From Phycisphaerae bacterium (lineage in GTDB: Bacteria; Planctomycetota; Phycisphaerae; UBA1845): a stretch of 64,000 nt of DNA. The stretch is taken from contig JAJDDW010000114.1 of NCBI GenBank assembly GCA_029260115.1, forward strand, positions 42,206 to 106,205. Reading direction: 5' to 3'. The notes below the pieces were generated by a model. The model ran no database searches and was not told where the DNA came from. It saw nothing but the letters and a program-made list of their open reading frames with translations. How positions within the stretch are numbered: the first letter of the stretch is position 1; the number at the start of each line of letters is the position of its first letter. Shown here in pieces: positions 9,832 through 18,254 of the stretch. Made by a program: the position numbers and the translations under genes.

Positions 9832-9939
9832 GGATACATGGGTGTGAGGTGGTAGCTTATTCTGGTTGCTGCCGAACACGTTCCTATCTATCTGTTGAAG
9901 GGAATTTTGGGGCAAATCTATTTACTGGGGAGTTATGTT

Positions 9940-10725
9940 ATGAATGTATCGATGAAGGTTCGGTTTTCAGTGGTTGTTCTTGCTGCCGCAGGGTTCAGTT
10001 TGGCACATGCTGATGAGGGCGAGTCAAAGCGAAGCGATGTGCTGCGGATACTGAAAACGATTGCACCTCAGATAATCACACAAGACGAAGAAATGGTTTC
10101 CGATTGGCAAGCACAGCGTGCCACGATGACGCCAGTTGTACAAATTGAACGAGAACTATCCGAACGCGCCGAAATGGGTGTGGAAGCTATCGAAGCCATA
10201 ACCTTTTGGGATGACAACAACCGTTACGATTTAATCCTCGATGACGATGGGGCCATCGTCCTTGATATTGAGGCACAAACAGCTAGTGATTCGTTTACCT
10301 TCACCGTCGGCCCGGTACCGATCGTCAAGAACCAGGAAAAAGTACTTGTATCCACTTTGGGGGTGATGGCTAGTAAAAATGGTAATAGCGGTACGTTCGA
10401 TCTGGAAGTGGATGACCTGAACTCGGAAACGGCTATTGAAGCCTTCAATCAATCTAACGCTGCGCAGGTTTTCATCGAATCCGGAACGGTGGTGGCATTC
10501 TTTTTCACAGACGGCGAGCTGAATGCAGCTTTGCACTTCTCTCCATTGGACCAGGAAGTCGGTGAAGATAAACAGTTGAGCCAGGAGGGAAATCTCCTCT
10601 TGTCGGCACCTTTATATTGGTTGAGACTCAAACAGGTGTGCGATGTACTCTACACCAAGTGTGTAGATCAGGGCAACGTGGATGCCTGCGGCCACTGGTT
10701 AGATCACTGTCAGCAGGCACCGTAA
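9940..10725 (+). CDS. Secreted protein of unknown function
   Basis: I choose the ATG at 9940 because GGGGAG lies seven bases upstream. An earlier TTG at 9895 has no such site. 261 residues with a clear signal peptide (MNVSMKVRFSVVVLAAAGFSLAHA|DEG). The mature part is acidic. Its middle (about residues 70-190) alternates short strands, and two Cys-containing helices at the C-terminus (QVCDVLYTKCVDQGNVDACGHWLDHC) hold four closely spaced Cys that could form two disulphides. No family recognised. The gene lies upstream of the kynurenine cluster on the same strand, but a 190-base gap makes co-transcription uncertain. Confidence 0.7.
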   Translation: MNVSMKVRFSVVVLAAAGFSLAHADEGESKRSDVLRILKTIAPQIITQDEEMVSDWQAQRATMTPVVQIERELSERAEMGVEAIEAITFWDDNNRYDLILDDDGAIVLDIEAQTASDSFTFTVGPVPIVKNQEKVLVSTLGVMASKNGNSGTFDLEVDDLNSETAIEAFNQSNAAQVFIESGTVVAFFFTDGELNAALHFSPLDQEVGEDKQLSQEGNLLLSAPLYWLRLKQVCDVLYTKCVDQGNVDACGHWLDHCQQAP

Positions 10726-10918
10726 TAGTCGTGCAAGAACGCCTCTGCCATAAAATAATCGCTCCGGCTGGGTGAGCGGGCTATATCCTGCTTCCACCCT
10801 CCTGCCTGACGTAATCCATCCAGCCTATTTCACAATCCTCCCACCCGACGATACACTACAATCCAGTCGCGTAGTGGAACGAAGTTATAGTCGGACACAA
10901 AAGCTGGAGGATCGCGTT

Positions 10919-11437
10919 ATGGGATTAGCTGCATTTAATTTGAAAGAGTGGATCGACGAACACCGCCATCTACTCAAACCGCCGGTCGGCAACCAATGCG
11001 TATATAAAGATAGCGACTTTATCATTATGATCGTTGGCGGGCCTAACCAGCGGAAAGATTATCACGTCAATCCCACAGAAGAATTTTTCTTCCAACTCGA
11101 AGGTGACATCACCCTAAAAATTTTTGAAGATGGCAAACGCAAAGACATCGCTATCAATGAAGGCGACATTTTCCTCCTGCCCCCTCAAATTCCCCACTCG
11201 CCACAACGCCCCGCAAACACCGTCGGTATGGTCGTCGAACGTCGCAGGCCCAAAGGGCAACATGACCACATGCGATTTTTCTGCGAGAAATGTGACAACG
11301 TGCTATTCGACCCGGACTTTTATCTCGTGGACATTGTCAACCAGCTTAGGCCTTTGATGGAACAGTTTTGGGGCGATGAATCTCTGCGCACTTGCGACAA
11401 ATGCAGCGCCGTTATGGAGCCACCGGCTAAGGGGTAA
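10919..11437 (+). CDS. nbaC: 3-hydroxyanthranilate 3,4-dioxygenase
   Basis: 172 residues from the ATG at 10919, which has GGAGG eight bases upstream; a longer frame to 10772 lacks support. The enzyme opens the ring of 3-hydroxyanthranilate to 2-amino-3-carboxymuconate semialdehyde. The cupin iron ligands are visible as His49, Glu55 and His93, and the substrate residues as Arg45, Arg97 and Glu108. The C-terminal rubredoxin-like iron site typical of the bacterial form is present: Cys122/Cys125 (FCEKC) and Cys159/Cys162 (TCDKC). First gene of the kynurenine cluster; ACMS decarboxylase follows after 39 bases. Confidence 0.96.
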   Translation: MGLAAFNLKEWIDEHRHLLKPPVGNQCVYKDSDFIIMIVGGPNQRKDYHVNPTEEFFFQLEGDITLKIFEDGKRKDIAINEGDIFLLPPQIPHSPQRPANTVGMVVERRRPKGQHDHMRFFCEKCDNVLFDPDFYLVDIVNQLRPLMEQFWGDESLRTCDKCSAVMEPPAKG

Positions 11438-11476
11438 ACAGATAGCTTCGATCCTTTTTGTCGGCTGGACTTTGTT

Positions 11477-12499
11477 GTGCTAAAAATTGATATCCACACG
11501 CACATTCTTCCCGAGCGTTGGCCCGACCTGCGCGAACGGTTTGGCTACGGCGGGTTCGTGCGTCTGGAACACCATAAGCCCTGCTGTGCCCGCATGATGG
11601 TCGACGATAAATTCTTTCGCGAAATCGAGGACAACTGCTGGTCCCCCACCCGCAGAATCAAAGACTGCGATGATTCTGGCGTCCAAGTTCAGGTGTTGTC
11701 CACCGTGCCCGTCATGTTTAACTACTGGGCTAAGCCGCAAGACTCACTCGATTTATCAAAAATTCTAAACGAACACATCGCCGGAGTGGTGCGCGAATAT
11801 CCGCAGCGGTTCGTCGGACTAGGCACGCTTCCCATGCAAGCCCCTAAATTGGCCGTGCCTGAACTTGAGCGATGTGTAAACGAACTGGGCCTCGCTGGCG
11901 TGCAAATCGGTTCACACATCAACGACTGGAATCTCGATCAGCCGGAACTGTTCGAGATATTCGAATCCGCAGCCTCGCTGGGAGCAGCCGTTTTTGTACA
12001 TCCCTGGGATATGATGGGCAAGGACCGTATGCCCAAATATTGGCTGCCCTGGCTAGTGGGCATGCCAGCAGAAACATCCCTGGCTATCTGCTCGATTATC
12101 TTCGGTGGAGTACTGGATCGACTGCCCCATCTGCGTATCGGATTCGCACACGGCGGCGGCGCGTTTCCGTTCACCGTAGGCCGAGTACAACATGGGTTCG
12201 ACGTTCGGCCCGATCTATGCGCGGTTGATAATAAAAACTCGCCACGCAATTATCTCGGAAAATTTTTCGTAGACTCACTCGTTCATGATGCAGACGCCCT
12301 GCGCTTTCTGGTAAACCAAATGGGAGACAACCGTGTCGCGCTAGGCTCGGATTACCCGTTCCCCTTAGGAGAGTCTCGGCCGGGCGCGATGATTGAATCG
12401 TTAAGCGATTTTTCAGCATCCACAAAAGATAAGCTTCTAGCGGGTACTGCGATTGAATTTCTCGGCGTGAATCGTCAGCAGTTTGAAATTAAAGGTTAA
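11477..12499 (+). CDS. nbaD: 2-amino-3-carboxymuconate-6-semialdehyde decarboxylase (ACMSD)
   Basis: 340 residues, amidohydrolase superfamily. It decarboxylates the product of the preceding dioxygenase to 2-aminomuconate semialdehyde, so material goes to degradation and less is left to cyclise to quinolinate. The metal ligands are visible: His7 and His9 (DIHTHILP), His175 (FVHPWD), and Asp292 (GSDYPFPLG), with His225 in FAHGGGAFP. The start is a GTG at 11477, which places the HxH motif at the position usual for the family; the ribosome site is weak. Eight bases separate its stop from kynureninase. Confidence 0.96.
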   Translation: MLKIDIHTHILPERWPDLRERFGYGGFVRLEHHKPCCARMMVDDKFFREIEDNCWSPTRRIKDCDDSGVQVQVLSTVPVMFNYWAKPQDSLDLSKILNEHIAGVVREYPQRFVGLGTLPMQAPKLAVPELERCVNELGLAGVQIGSHINDWNLDQPELFEIFESAASLGAAVFVHPWDMMGKDRMPKYWLPWLVGMPAETSLAICSIIFGGVLDRLPHLRIGFAHGGGAFPFTVGRVQHGFDVRPDLCAVDNKNSPRNYLGKFFVDSLVHDADALRFLVNQMGDNRVALGSDYPFPLGESRPGAMIESLSDFSASTKDKLLAGTAIEFLGVNRQQFEIKG

Positions 12500-12507
12500 G
12501 TCATTTT

Positions 12508-13824
12508 ATGTCCGCAGATTCTAACAACGTTTCCGAGACGGAATCAGATTTTACTACCGACGAATCGTGCGCATTGTCATTCGATCAACACGACCCGCTA
12601 GCTAAATACCGTCAACAGTTTCATCAGCCAAGCGGCGGCGACGGAGTGCCAAAAATATACTTCGCCGGCAATTCGCTAGGCCTTCAGCCAAAGGGTGTTC
12701 GGGATGAACTATCCCAAGAACTAGACGACTGGGCTAAGCTAGGCGTCGATGCACACTTTGATGGCCGAAACCCTTGGTTTTCCTATCATGAAATTCTTCG
12801 CGATAGCGGCGCTCGTCTCGTAGGTGCAAAACCGAGCGAAGTAGTCATGATGAATAGCTTAACCGTCAATCTGCATCTGATGATGGCTTCGTTTTATCAG
12901 CCAACGCAATCTCGATACAAAATATTGATGGACTACCCGGCTTTCCCTTCTGATGTATATGCGATCAAATCCCAACTGCGACATCATGGGTATGACCCGT
13001 ATGATGCGTTGATCGAAGTTCATCCACTCGATGGCGAACATACGCTACGAAGCGAAGACATCGTAAAGCAAATCGAACGCGACGGGCAGCAAATCTCGCT
13101 GGTCCTGCTAGCTGGTGTCAATTATTTCACGGGTCAGTACTACGATATGCAGACAATCACCCAATCCGGTAGAAGCCAGGGCTGTGCGGTTGGCTGGGAT
13201 CTCGCCCACGCAGCTGGAAACGTAGACATGAAGCTTCACGATTGGGACGTGGATTTCGCCTGTTGGTGCAACTACAAATATATCAACAGCGGTCCCGGGG
13301 CTTTGGCGGGCTGTTTTGTACACGAACGACACGGGAATAATCTCGACTTGCCGCGATTGGCTGGGTGGTGGGGCAACGATCCTACAAAACGTTTTCAAAT
13401 GCATCTGCTACCTGAGTTTACACCCCAGGTAGGGGCTGATGGTTGGCAGATTAGCAATCCGCCAATTTTTGCGGCGGCGCCTTTGAAGGCGTCGCTTGCG
13501 GTGTTTGACCAGGCCACCATGCCCGCGTTGCGAAAAAAGTCTTTATCGCTAACTGGCTATCTGCAATTTTTAATCGACGATATTTCGCCCGAGCGTTTTG
13601 AAGTCATCACGCCACGCAGACCTGAGGCGAGAGGTTGTCAGCTTTCCATTTTGGTACATAGCCGACCGGAGGCGTTATTACAATCCTTGAAAGATGGCAA
13701 TGTAGTATGCGATTTTCGCCAGCCTAATGTGATTCGCGTCGCGCCGACTCCGCTGTATAATTCGTACCATGAGGTGTGGCGCTTCGCCCAGGTATTAAAA
13801 TTGCATGATGTCTTAAACGCTTGA
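12508..13824 (+). CDS. kynU: Kynureninase
   Basis: 438 residues, PLP-dependent aminotransferase fold type I. It cleaves kynurenine or 3-hydroxykynurenine to (3-hydroxy)anthranilate plus alanine. Seen: IYFAGNSLGLQPKGV near 50-64, FDGRNPWFSYHE near 84-95, DYPAFPSDVYA near 142-152, GWDLAHAAGNV near 229-239 and the PLP lysine Lys257 in CNYKYINSGPG. It has an extra acidic N-terminal stretch of about 25 residues. With KMO downstream, the natural substrate is likely to be 3-hydroxykynurenine. Confidence 0.97.
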   Translation: MSADSNNVSETESDFTTDESCALSFDQHDPLAKYRQQFHQPSGGDGVPKIYFAGNSLGLQPKGVRDELSQELDDWAKLGVDAHFDGRNPWFSYHEILRDSGARLVGAKPSEVVMMNSLTVNLHLMMASFYQPTQSRYKILMDYPAFPSDVYAIKSQLRHHGYDPYDALIEVHPLDGEHTLRSEDIVKQIERDGQQISLVLLAGVNYFTGQYYDMQTITQSGRSQGCAVGWDLAHAAGNVDMKLHDWDVDFACWCNYKYINSGPGALAGCFVHERHGNNLDLPRLAGWWGNDPTKRFQMHLLPEFTPQVGADGWQISNPPIFAAAPLKASLAVFDQATMPALRKKSLSLTGYLQFLIDDISPERFEVITPRRPEARGCQLSILVHSRPEALLQSLKDGNVVCDFRQPNVIRVAPTPLYNSYHEVWRFAQVLKLHDVLNA

Positions 13825-13947
13825 ATCGAGCTGCGGGCAAAATAAAACCCCGATTCATCGGGAACCCACGTGGAGTTGAAAATACAATATGATGCACAAT
13901 ACTAATGCGGATTGCTCAAAGGCCGATGGCTGCACTGGAACCCAAGT

Positions 13948-13969
13948 CCGCACAGGCTGAAGCCTGCGG
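13948..13969. repeat. REP-like palindrome inside the kynurenine cluster
   Basis: CCGCA-C-AGGCT-GA-AGCCTGCGG folds into a nine-pair stem with one bulged C and a two-base centre. It lies in the 185-base gap between kynU and kmo, the only sizeable gap in the cluster. A smaller CCCGAT/ATCGGG pair sits at about 13851-13865. Either could be a dispersed palindromic element or affect mRNA ends; no T-run follows. Confidence 0.5.
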
Positions 13970-14009
13970 CTCGTTCAGATGGTAACACCCATAACAGGGT
14001 TCGTACAAA

Positions 14010-15347
14010 ATGAGTGATTCACAAACGCAAAAATTTACCATCGTCGGCGGCGGCCTCGGTGGTGCGCTCATGGCTGTCTACCTTGGGCAGGCGGGGTATG
14101 ACGTCGAAGTATACGAGATGCGCCCTGACATGCGCGGCGGAAACATTCCAGGCGGTCGCTCTATCAATCTCGCCTTATCGCATCGAGGCATCGTCGCGCT
14201 AGAACGCGTGGGCCTCGCCGAGGAAATTCTCAAGACGGCTGTCCCCATGCGCGGGCGGATGATTCATGAGGCTAATTCTTCGCTCAAGTTTCAGCCATAC
14301 GGCAAGGACGATTCGCACGTTATCCATTCCGTCTCGCGCGGCGGATTAAACGCATTACTCCTCGAAGCCGCTGATCGCTTGCCCAACGTCAAACTGTTTT
14401 TCAATAAAAAATGTACCGACGTTCAGCTCAGTACCAGCTCAGTTGAATTGCTGGATATGGAGACCAACGAGACTTCGACCGTCGATGGTGGGATTGTTGT
14501 CAGCGCCGACGGCGCTTTCTCCGCAGTACGCAAACCCATGCAAAAGTTGGATCGTTTCGATTATAGCCAGAATTATTTGGCGCACGGGTACAAGGAATTA
14601 GTCATCCCGCCTGGAAAAAATGGCTCCTTTCAGATGGCCCGCGACGCCCTGCATATTTGGCCGCGAAAATCGTTTATGATGATCGCGCTTCCTAACGAAG
14701 ACGGCTCGTACACATGCACGATTTTTTGGCCTTTTGCAGGGCCTCACAGCTTCGATGTGCTGCGAACCAAACAAGACGTCGAGTCATATTTCCGCGAACA
14801 TTTTCCCGACGCCGTCCCCATCATGCCCACACTGACAGAAGATTATTTCGCCAACCCCACAAGCTCACTATGCACCTTGCGCTGTGGGCCTTGGTATTAT
14901 CGCGACAAGGTTGTGTTGCTCGGAGATGCCGCCCACGCCGTAGTCCCCTTTTATGGCCAGGGTATGAACGCCTCGTTTGAAGACGTGCTCGTGTTGTGCG
15001 AGTGCATGGAAAAGCATAAACCGAACTGGGAAGTTGCGTTTCGTGAGTATTTCCAAATTCGTAAGGAACATGTAGACGTATTAGCTGACCTCGCAATTAG
15101 CAATTTTGTTGAAATGCGCGATCATACCGGATCGAAAATGTTTCGCCTTAAAAAATACACGGAGAAACTTCTCAGTAAAATGCTGCCATTTTGGTACACA
15201 CCGCTGTACAACATGACTACGCACTCACGTATGCGCTATGGGGATGCAATTAAGCGAGCAAATTTCCAAAACCGGGTCGTAGCAACGACGGCTATTACGG
15301 CTATGGTAATTATCGCAGGCGCTGTTCTTCGAACATTACTATTTTGA
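14010..15347 (+). CDS. kmo: Kynurenine 3-monooxygenase
   Basis: 445 residues, FAD-dependent aromatic hydroxylase that converts kynurenine to 3-hydroxykynurenine with NADPH and O2. The FAD-binding GGGLGG motif lies near residues 12-17, GGRSINLALSHRG near 49-61, and the second FAD motif VLLGDAAHAVVPFYGQGMNASFEDV near 307-331. A hydrophobic C-terminal helix (VVATTAITAMVIIAGAVL) near 422-440 suggests membrane association, as in eukaryotic KMO, and is positioned as a tail anchor. TDO follows after 28 bases. Confidence 0.96.
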   Translation: MSDSQTQKFTIVGGGLGGALMAVYLGQAGYDVEVYEMRPDMRGGNIPGGRSINLALSHRGIVALERVGLAEEILKTAVPMRGRMIHEANSSLKFQPYGKDDSHVIHSVSRGGLNALLLEAADRLPNVKLFFNKKCTDVQLSTSSVELLDMETNETSTVDGGIVVSADGAFSAVRKPMQKLDRFDYSQNYLAHGYKELVIPPGKNGSFQMARDALHIWPRKSFMMIALPNEDGSYTCTIFWPFAGPHSFDVLRTKQDVESYFREHFPDAVPIMPTLTEDYFANPTSSLCTLRCGPWYYRDKVVLLGDAAHAVVPFYGQGMNASFEDVLVLCECMEKHKPNWEVAFREYFQIRKEHVDVLADLAISNFVEMRDHTGSKMFRLKKYTEKLLSKMLPFWYTPLYNMTTHSRMRYGDAIKRANFQNRVVATTAITAMVIIAGAVLRTLLF

Positions 15348-15375
15348 ATTTGATCTAACGCAACGGAATCGACAA

Positions 15376-16158
15376 ATGCCATTAACTTATCGTGACTATT
15401 TGATGATCGACGAATTGCTTTCTTTGCAGCAATCGCGCTCCCACCCACCGGAGCATGACGAACAGTTATTCATCATCATTCACCAAGTTTACGAACTATG
15501 GTTCAAACTGATGCTACACGAGTTCGGCAAAATCAATCGTGATTTTTCGGGCAATGATTTATTCGGAGCCATCCACACTTTCAAACGTGTCCGCACGATC
15601 ATGAAAACGCTGGTAAGCCAAATTGATATTTTGGAAACGATGACGCCGATGTCGTTTACCAGTTTTCGTGATCGTCTCGACACGGCCTCCGGTTTTCAGT
15701 CCGTGCAATTTCGCGAGTTTGAATACGCGCTAGGTTACAAGCGCCCGGATATGCTCAAATACCACGAGCAAGCTAGCGCAGCCCATGCGACGCTATCCAA
15801 AAGATTAAATGAACGTAGTGTCATGGACCATTTCTATGACTTTTTGCAACACCAAGGCGCGTCGATTCCCAAGTTACTTCTTGAAAAACCCGTTGCAGCG
15901 CCAACGGCCGCGAATGAGGACATTCAGCAATCGTTGCATACGCTTTATACGACCAAGCCTGACTTAGCTATTCTTTTTGAATCCATGATGGATTTTGATG
16001 AAGGCGCGCAGGAGTGGCGCTATCGGCATGTAAAACTCGTCGAGCGTACCATTGGCCAAAAGCATGGCACAGGCGGTTCGCTGGGCGTCGATTTTCTAAA
16101 GCAGTCCCTTTTTCAACCGCTCTTCCCAGACCTCTGGGCCATCCGACATCGGCTATAG
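15376..16158 (+). CDS. kynA: Tryptophan 2,3-dioxygenase
   Basis: 260 residues. Haem enzyme that opens the indole ring of tryptophan to N-formylkynurenine, the first step of the pathway though the last gene in the cluster. Seen: EHDEQLFIIIHQVYELWFKLMLHE near 26-49 (substrate-pocket region), SVQFREFEYALGYK near 109-122, RHVKLVER near 217-224 with the likely haem-ligand His, and KHGTGGSLGVDFL near 229-241. No kynurenine formamidase is found next to it; that step must be encoded elsewhere. Confidence 0.96.
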   Translation: MPLTYRDYLMIDELLSLQQSRSHPPEHDEQLFIIIHQVYELWFKLMLHEFGKINRDFSGNDLFGAIHTFKRVRTIMKTLVSQIDILETMTPMSFTSFRDRLDTASGFQSVQFREFEYALGYKRPDMLKYHEQASAAHATLSKRLNERSVMDHFYDFLQHQGASIPKLLLEKPVAAPTAANEDIQQSLHTLYTTKPDLAILFESMMDFDEGAQEWRYRHVKLVERTIGQKHGTGGSLGVDFLKQSLFQPLFPDLWAIRHRL

Positions 16159-16218
16159 CCCCTTGGCGGTCGATCAGAGAGCTGAATTAAAGAAATTATT
16201 ACTTTTTGCATCCCGACC

Positions 16219-16239
16219 AACCGTCGTAGGACGTTTTTT
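16219..16239 (+). terminator. Possible terminator after the kynurenine cluster
   Basis: AAC-C-GTC / GAC-GTT form a short six-pair stem with one bulge around GTAG, followed directly by a run of T. The stem is weak, but the position 60 bases after the last gene of the cluster is right. Confidence 0.4.
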
Positions 16240-16399
16240 CGGACTATATACTCTCTACCACACAGCCAACGTTGAAAATCACGCGAATTGGCCCTACGCT
16301 TATGTGGGGAGAATTGGCCTCGCTGCGTCCAGAAAATGAACAGGGGTAGATTTGGACTGCGGGCTGATAGTTGTTGTCTAACTAAGGGGGAACGCGTCC

Positions 16400-18190
16400 A
16401 TGCGGATGTCCAATATTGCGATCACAGTATTCGCTTCACTCACTTTCGGTGCTGCCGTTGCACATGCCCTTCCGATGTTCGTCGATCAAACATTGGACGC
16501 GGGGGTTAGCTACGTTCAATGGGACGGCATCATGCCAGCCGGCGTGGACAACGGCGTTTTCATGATGTCCGGCGGCGCGGCAGCTGGCGACTTTGACAAC
16601 GACGGCTGGCCTGACCTCTATGTCACACGTATCGGCGCACCCAACCGACTCTTTCGAAATCTCACAAACGGCACGTTCGAGGAGGTTGGCACACTTCGCG
16701 GTGTTGCGTTAGATAGCTTTTCGACCGGATGCGCCTGGGCGGACATCGACAACGACGGCGACCTCGACCTCTACGTCCTCACCACGGAACCAGCGACGCG
16801 CCATTATCTATTTATTAACGATGGCACTGGGATGTTTACTGAACAGGCTATCGCGCGCGGCGCGGACATAACAACGAGTTCAGCTAAACGGTCATCTACG
16901 AGTACAACATTTGGCGACTACAATCGAGACGGTTGGCTAGACGTTATCGTAGCTACTTGGTCACCCAATACTGCAAGCACCGGCGGCGAACGAACCTACC
17001 TTCTCAAAAATACAGGTAATGGCAATTTCGTAGACGTGACCACCTCGGCAAACTTATTTTATCAAGACGTCGTATGGGGGTTTTCGCCGCGTTTTACGGA
17101 TGTGGATAACGACGGCTGGCCCGACATTCTCATCGCTGCGGATTTCAACTCTAGCAAGCTTTATCACAATAATCAGGACGGCACTTTTACTGACATAACA
17201 TCGGCATCTAACGTGGCCACCGACGAAAATGGCATGGGCGCTACGGTTGGCGATTTCGAAAATGATGGCGATCTTGATTGGTTTGTCACTTCGATTTACG
17301 ATTCAGCAGCAACGTGCGATATTCCGGCTAATAGCTGTAATTGGGGAAATAGCGGTAATCGCATGTACGCCAATGGCGGAAGCGGCGTCTTCTCCGACTC
17401 AACCGATTTCTGCGGTGTACGCGAAGGCTATTGGGGCTGGGGCACAACCTTTCTCGACTACGACAACGACGGCGATGCAGACCTTACGATGACCAACGGC
17501 GTGAATTTCCCCGTCACATTCGACGACCCATTCAACTTCAATCCGGTACGATTTTGGGATAATGACGGCACTGGCCAGATGACCGAAATCAGTGCCACAC
17601 TAGGCCTGACCGACGCCCGCAGCGGCAAAGGCATTCTAACATTCGATTACGATCATGATGGTGACCAAGACATATTCGTGACCAACAACCGCGATACACC
17701 TGTGCTATATCGCAACGACATTGGCAATGCCAAACCTTGGCTACAAGTACAATTACAGGGCTTCGAAACAAATCGCTCCGGCGTGGGTGCCCGCATATAT
17801 GTGTATTCTACGGGAACTACCAATCCGCAGATGCGGGAAGTATCTGCCAGTTCTAATTTCATGTCGCATAACGACATCGTCGAACATTTTGGATTATCCA
17901 CCGCAACTTTCGCCGACGTCGTGCGCGTCGATTGGCCATTGAGCGGCTTGACGTCGATCATGAGGAATATTCCGTCAGGCCAGAAGATCACCATCTACGA
18001 ACCACACGCCGGTGATTTCGACGGCGACAACCTCACGACCTTAGATGATGCGCAAGCATTCACGACTTGCCTAGCTGGCCCAAGCAGCAACCAATCGGCT
18101 ACCCTATGCCGGGTCGGCGATATGGATGAGGATAGCGACGTCGATCTACAAGACGTGCAACTGTGGCAGATGCAATTTCAATCACCGTAA
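16400..18190 (+). CDS. Secreted FG-GAP/VCBS repeat protein with ASPIC/UnbV domain and dockerin-like tail
   Basis: 596 residues. Signal peptide MRMSNIAITVFASLTFGAAVAHA, then at least six beta-propeller-type repeats with calcium loops of the form D-x-D-N/x-D-G-D/W (DFDNDGWPDLYV, DIDNDGDLDLYV, DYNRDGWLDVIV, DVDNDGWPDILI, DFENDGDLDWFV, DYDNDGDADLTM, DYDHDGDQDIFV). Residues about 445-535 form the UnbV/ASPIC domain (VGARIYVY...REVSASSNFMSHND). The last 60 residues carry two loops GDFDGDNLTTLDD and GDMDEDSDVDLQD with a spaced TTCLAGP, a dockerin-like pair. GGGGG lies nine bases before the ATG. Probably extracellular adhesion or surface binding; the ligand is unknown. Confidence 0.9.
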   Translation: MRMSNIAITVFASLTFGAAVAHALPMFVDQTLDAGVSYVQWDGIMPAGVDNGVFMMSGGAAAGDFDNDGWPDLYVTRIGAPNRLFRNLTNGTFEEVGTLRGVALDSFSTGCAWADIDNDGDLDLYVLTTEPATRHYLFINDGTGMFTEQAIARGADITTSSAKRSSTSTTFGDYNRDGWLDVIVATWSPNTASTGGERTYLLKNTGNGNFVDVTTSANLFYQDVVWGFSPRFTDVDNDGWPDILIAADFNSSKLYHNNQDGTFTDITSASNVATDENGMGATVGDFENDGDLDWFVTSIYDSAATCDIPANSCNWGNSGNRMYANGGSGVFSDSTDFCGVREGYWGWGTTFLDYDNDGDADLTMTNGVNFPVTFDDPFNFNPVRFWDNDGTGQMTEISATLGLTDARSGKGILTFDYDHDGDQDIFVTNNRDTPVLYRNDIGNAKPWLQVQLQGFETNRSGVGARIYVYSTGTTNPQMREVSASSNFMSHNDIVEHFGLSTATFADVVRVDWPLSGLTSIMRNIPSGQKITIYEPHAGDFDGDNLTTLDDAQAFTTCLAGPSSNQSATLCRVGDMDEDSDVDLQDVQLWQMQFQSP

Positions 18191-18254
18191 TGGCAAAGCC
18201 AAATTCACGAATTCCGTTAGGCGAAATGGAGTTTCAGAATAACCGGCTGAATGG

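Larger units (their letters stand above)
9561..9939. other. Intergenic region of about 380 bases between divergent genes
   Basis: This gap separates the minus-strand metallopeptidase from a plus-strand secreted protein. It holds a possible -10 box for the peptidase (ATTATA at 9595-9600 on the plus strand), a 7-bp stem-loop at 9725-9748, and a possible promoter for the plus-strand gene at 9803-9831. No convincing reading frame was seen on either strand. Confidence 0.6.
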
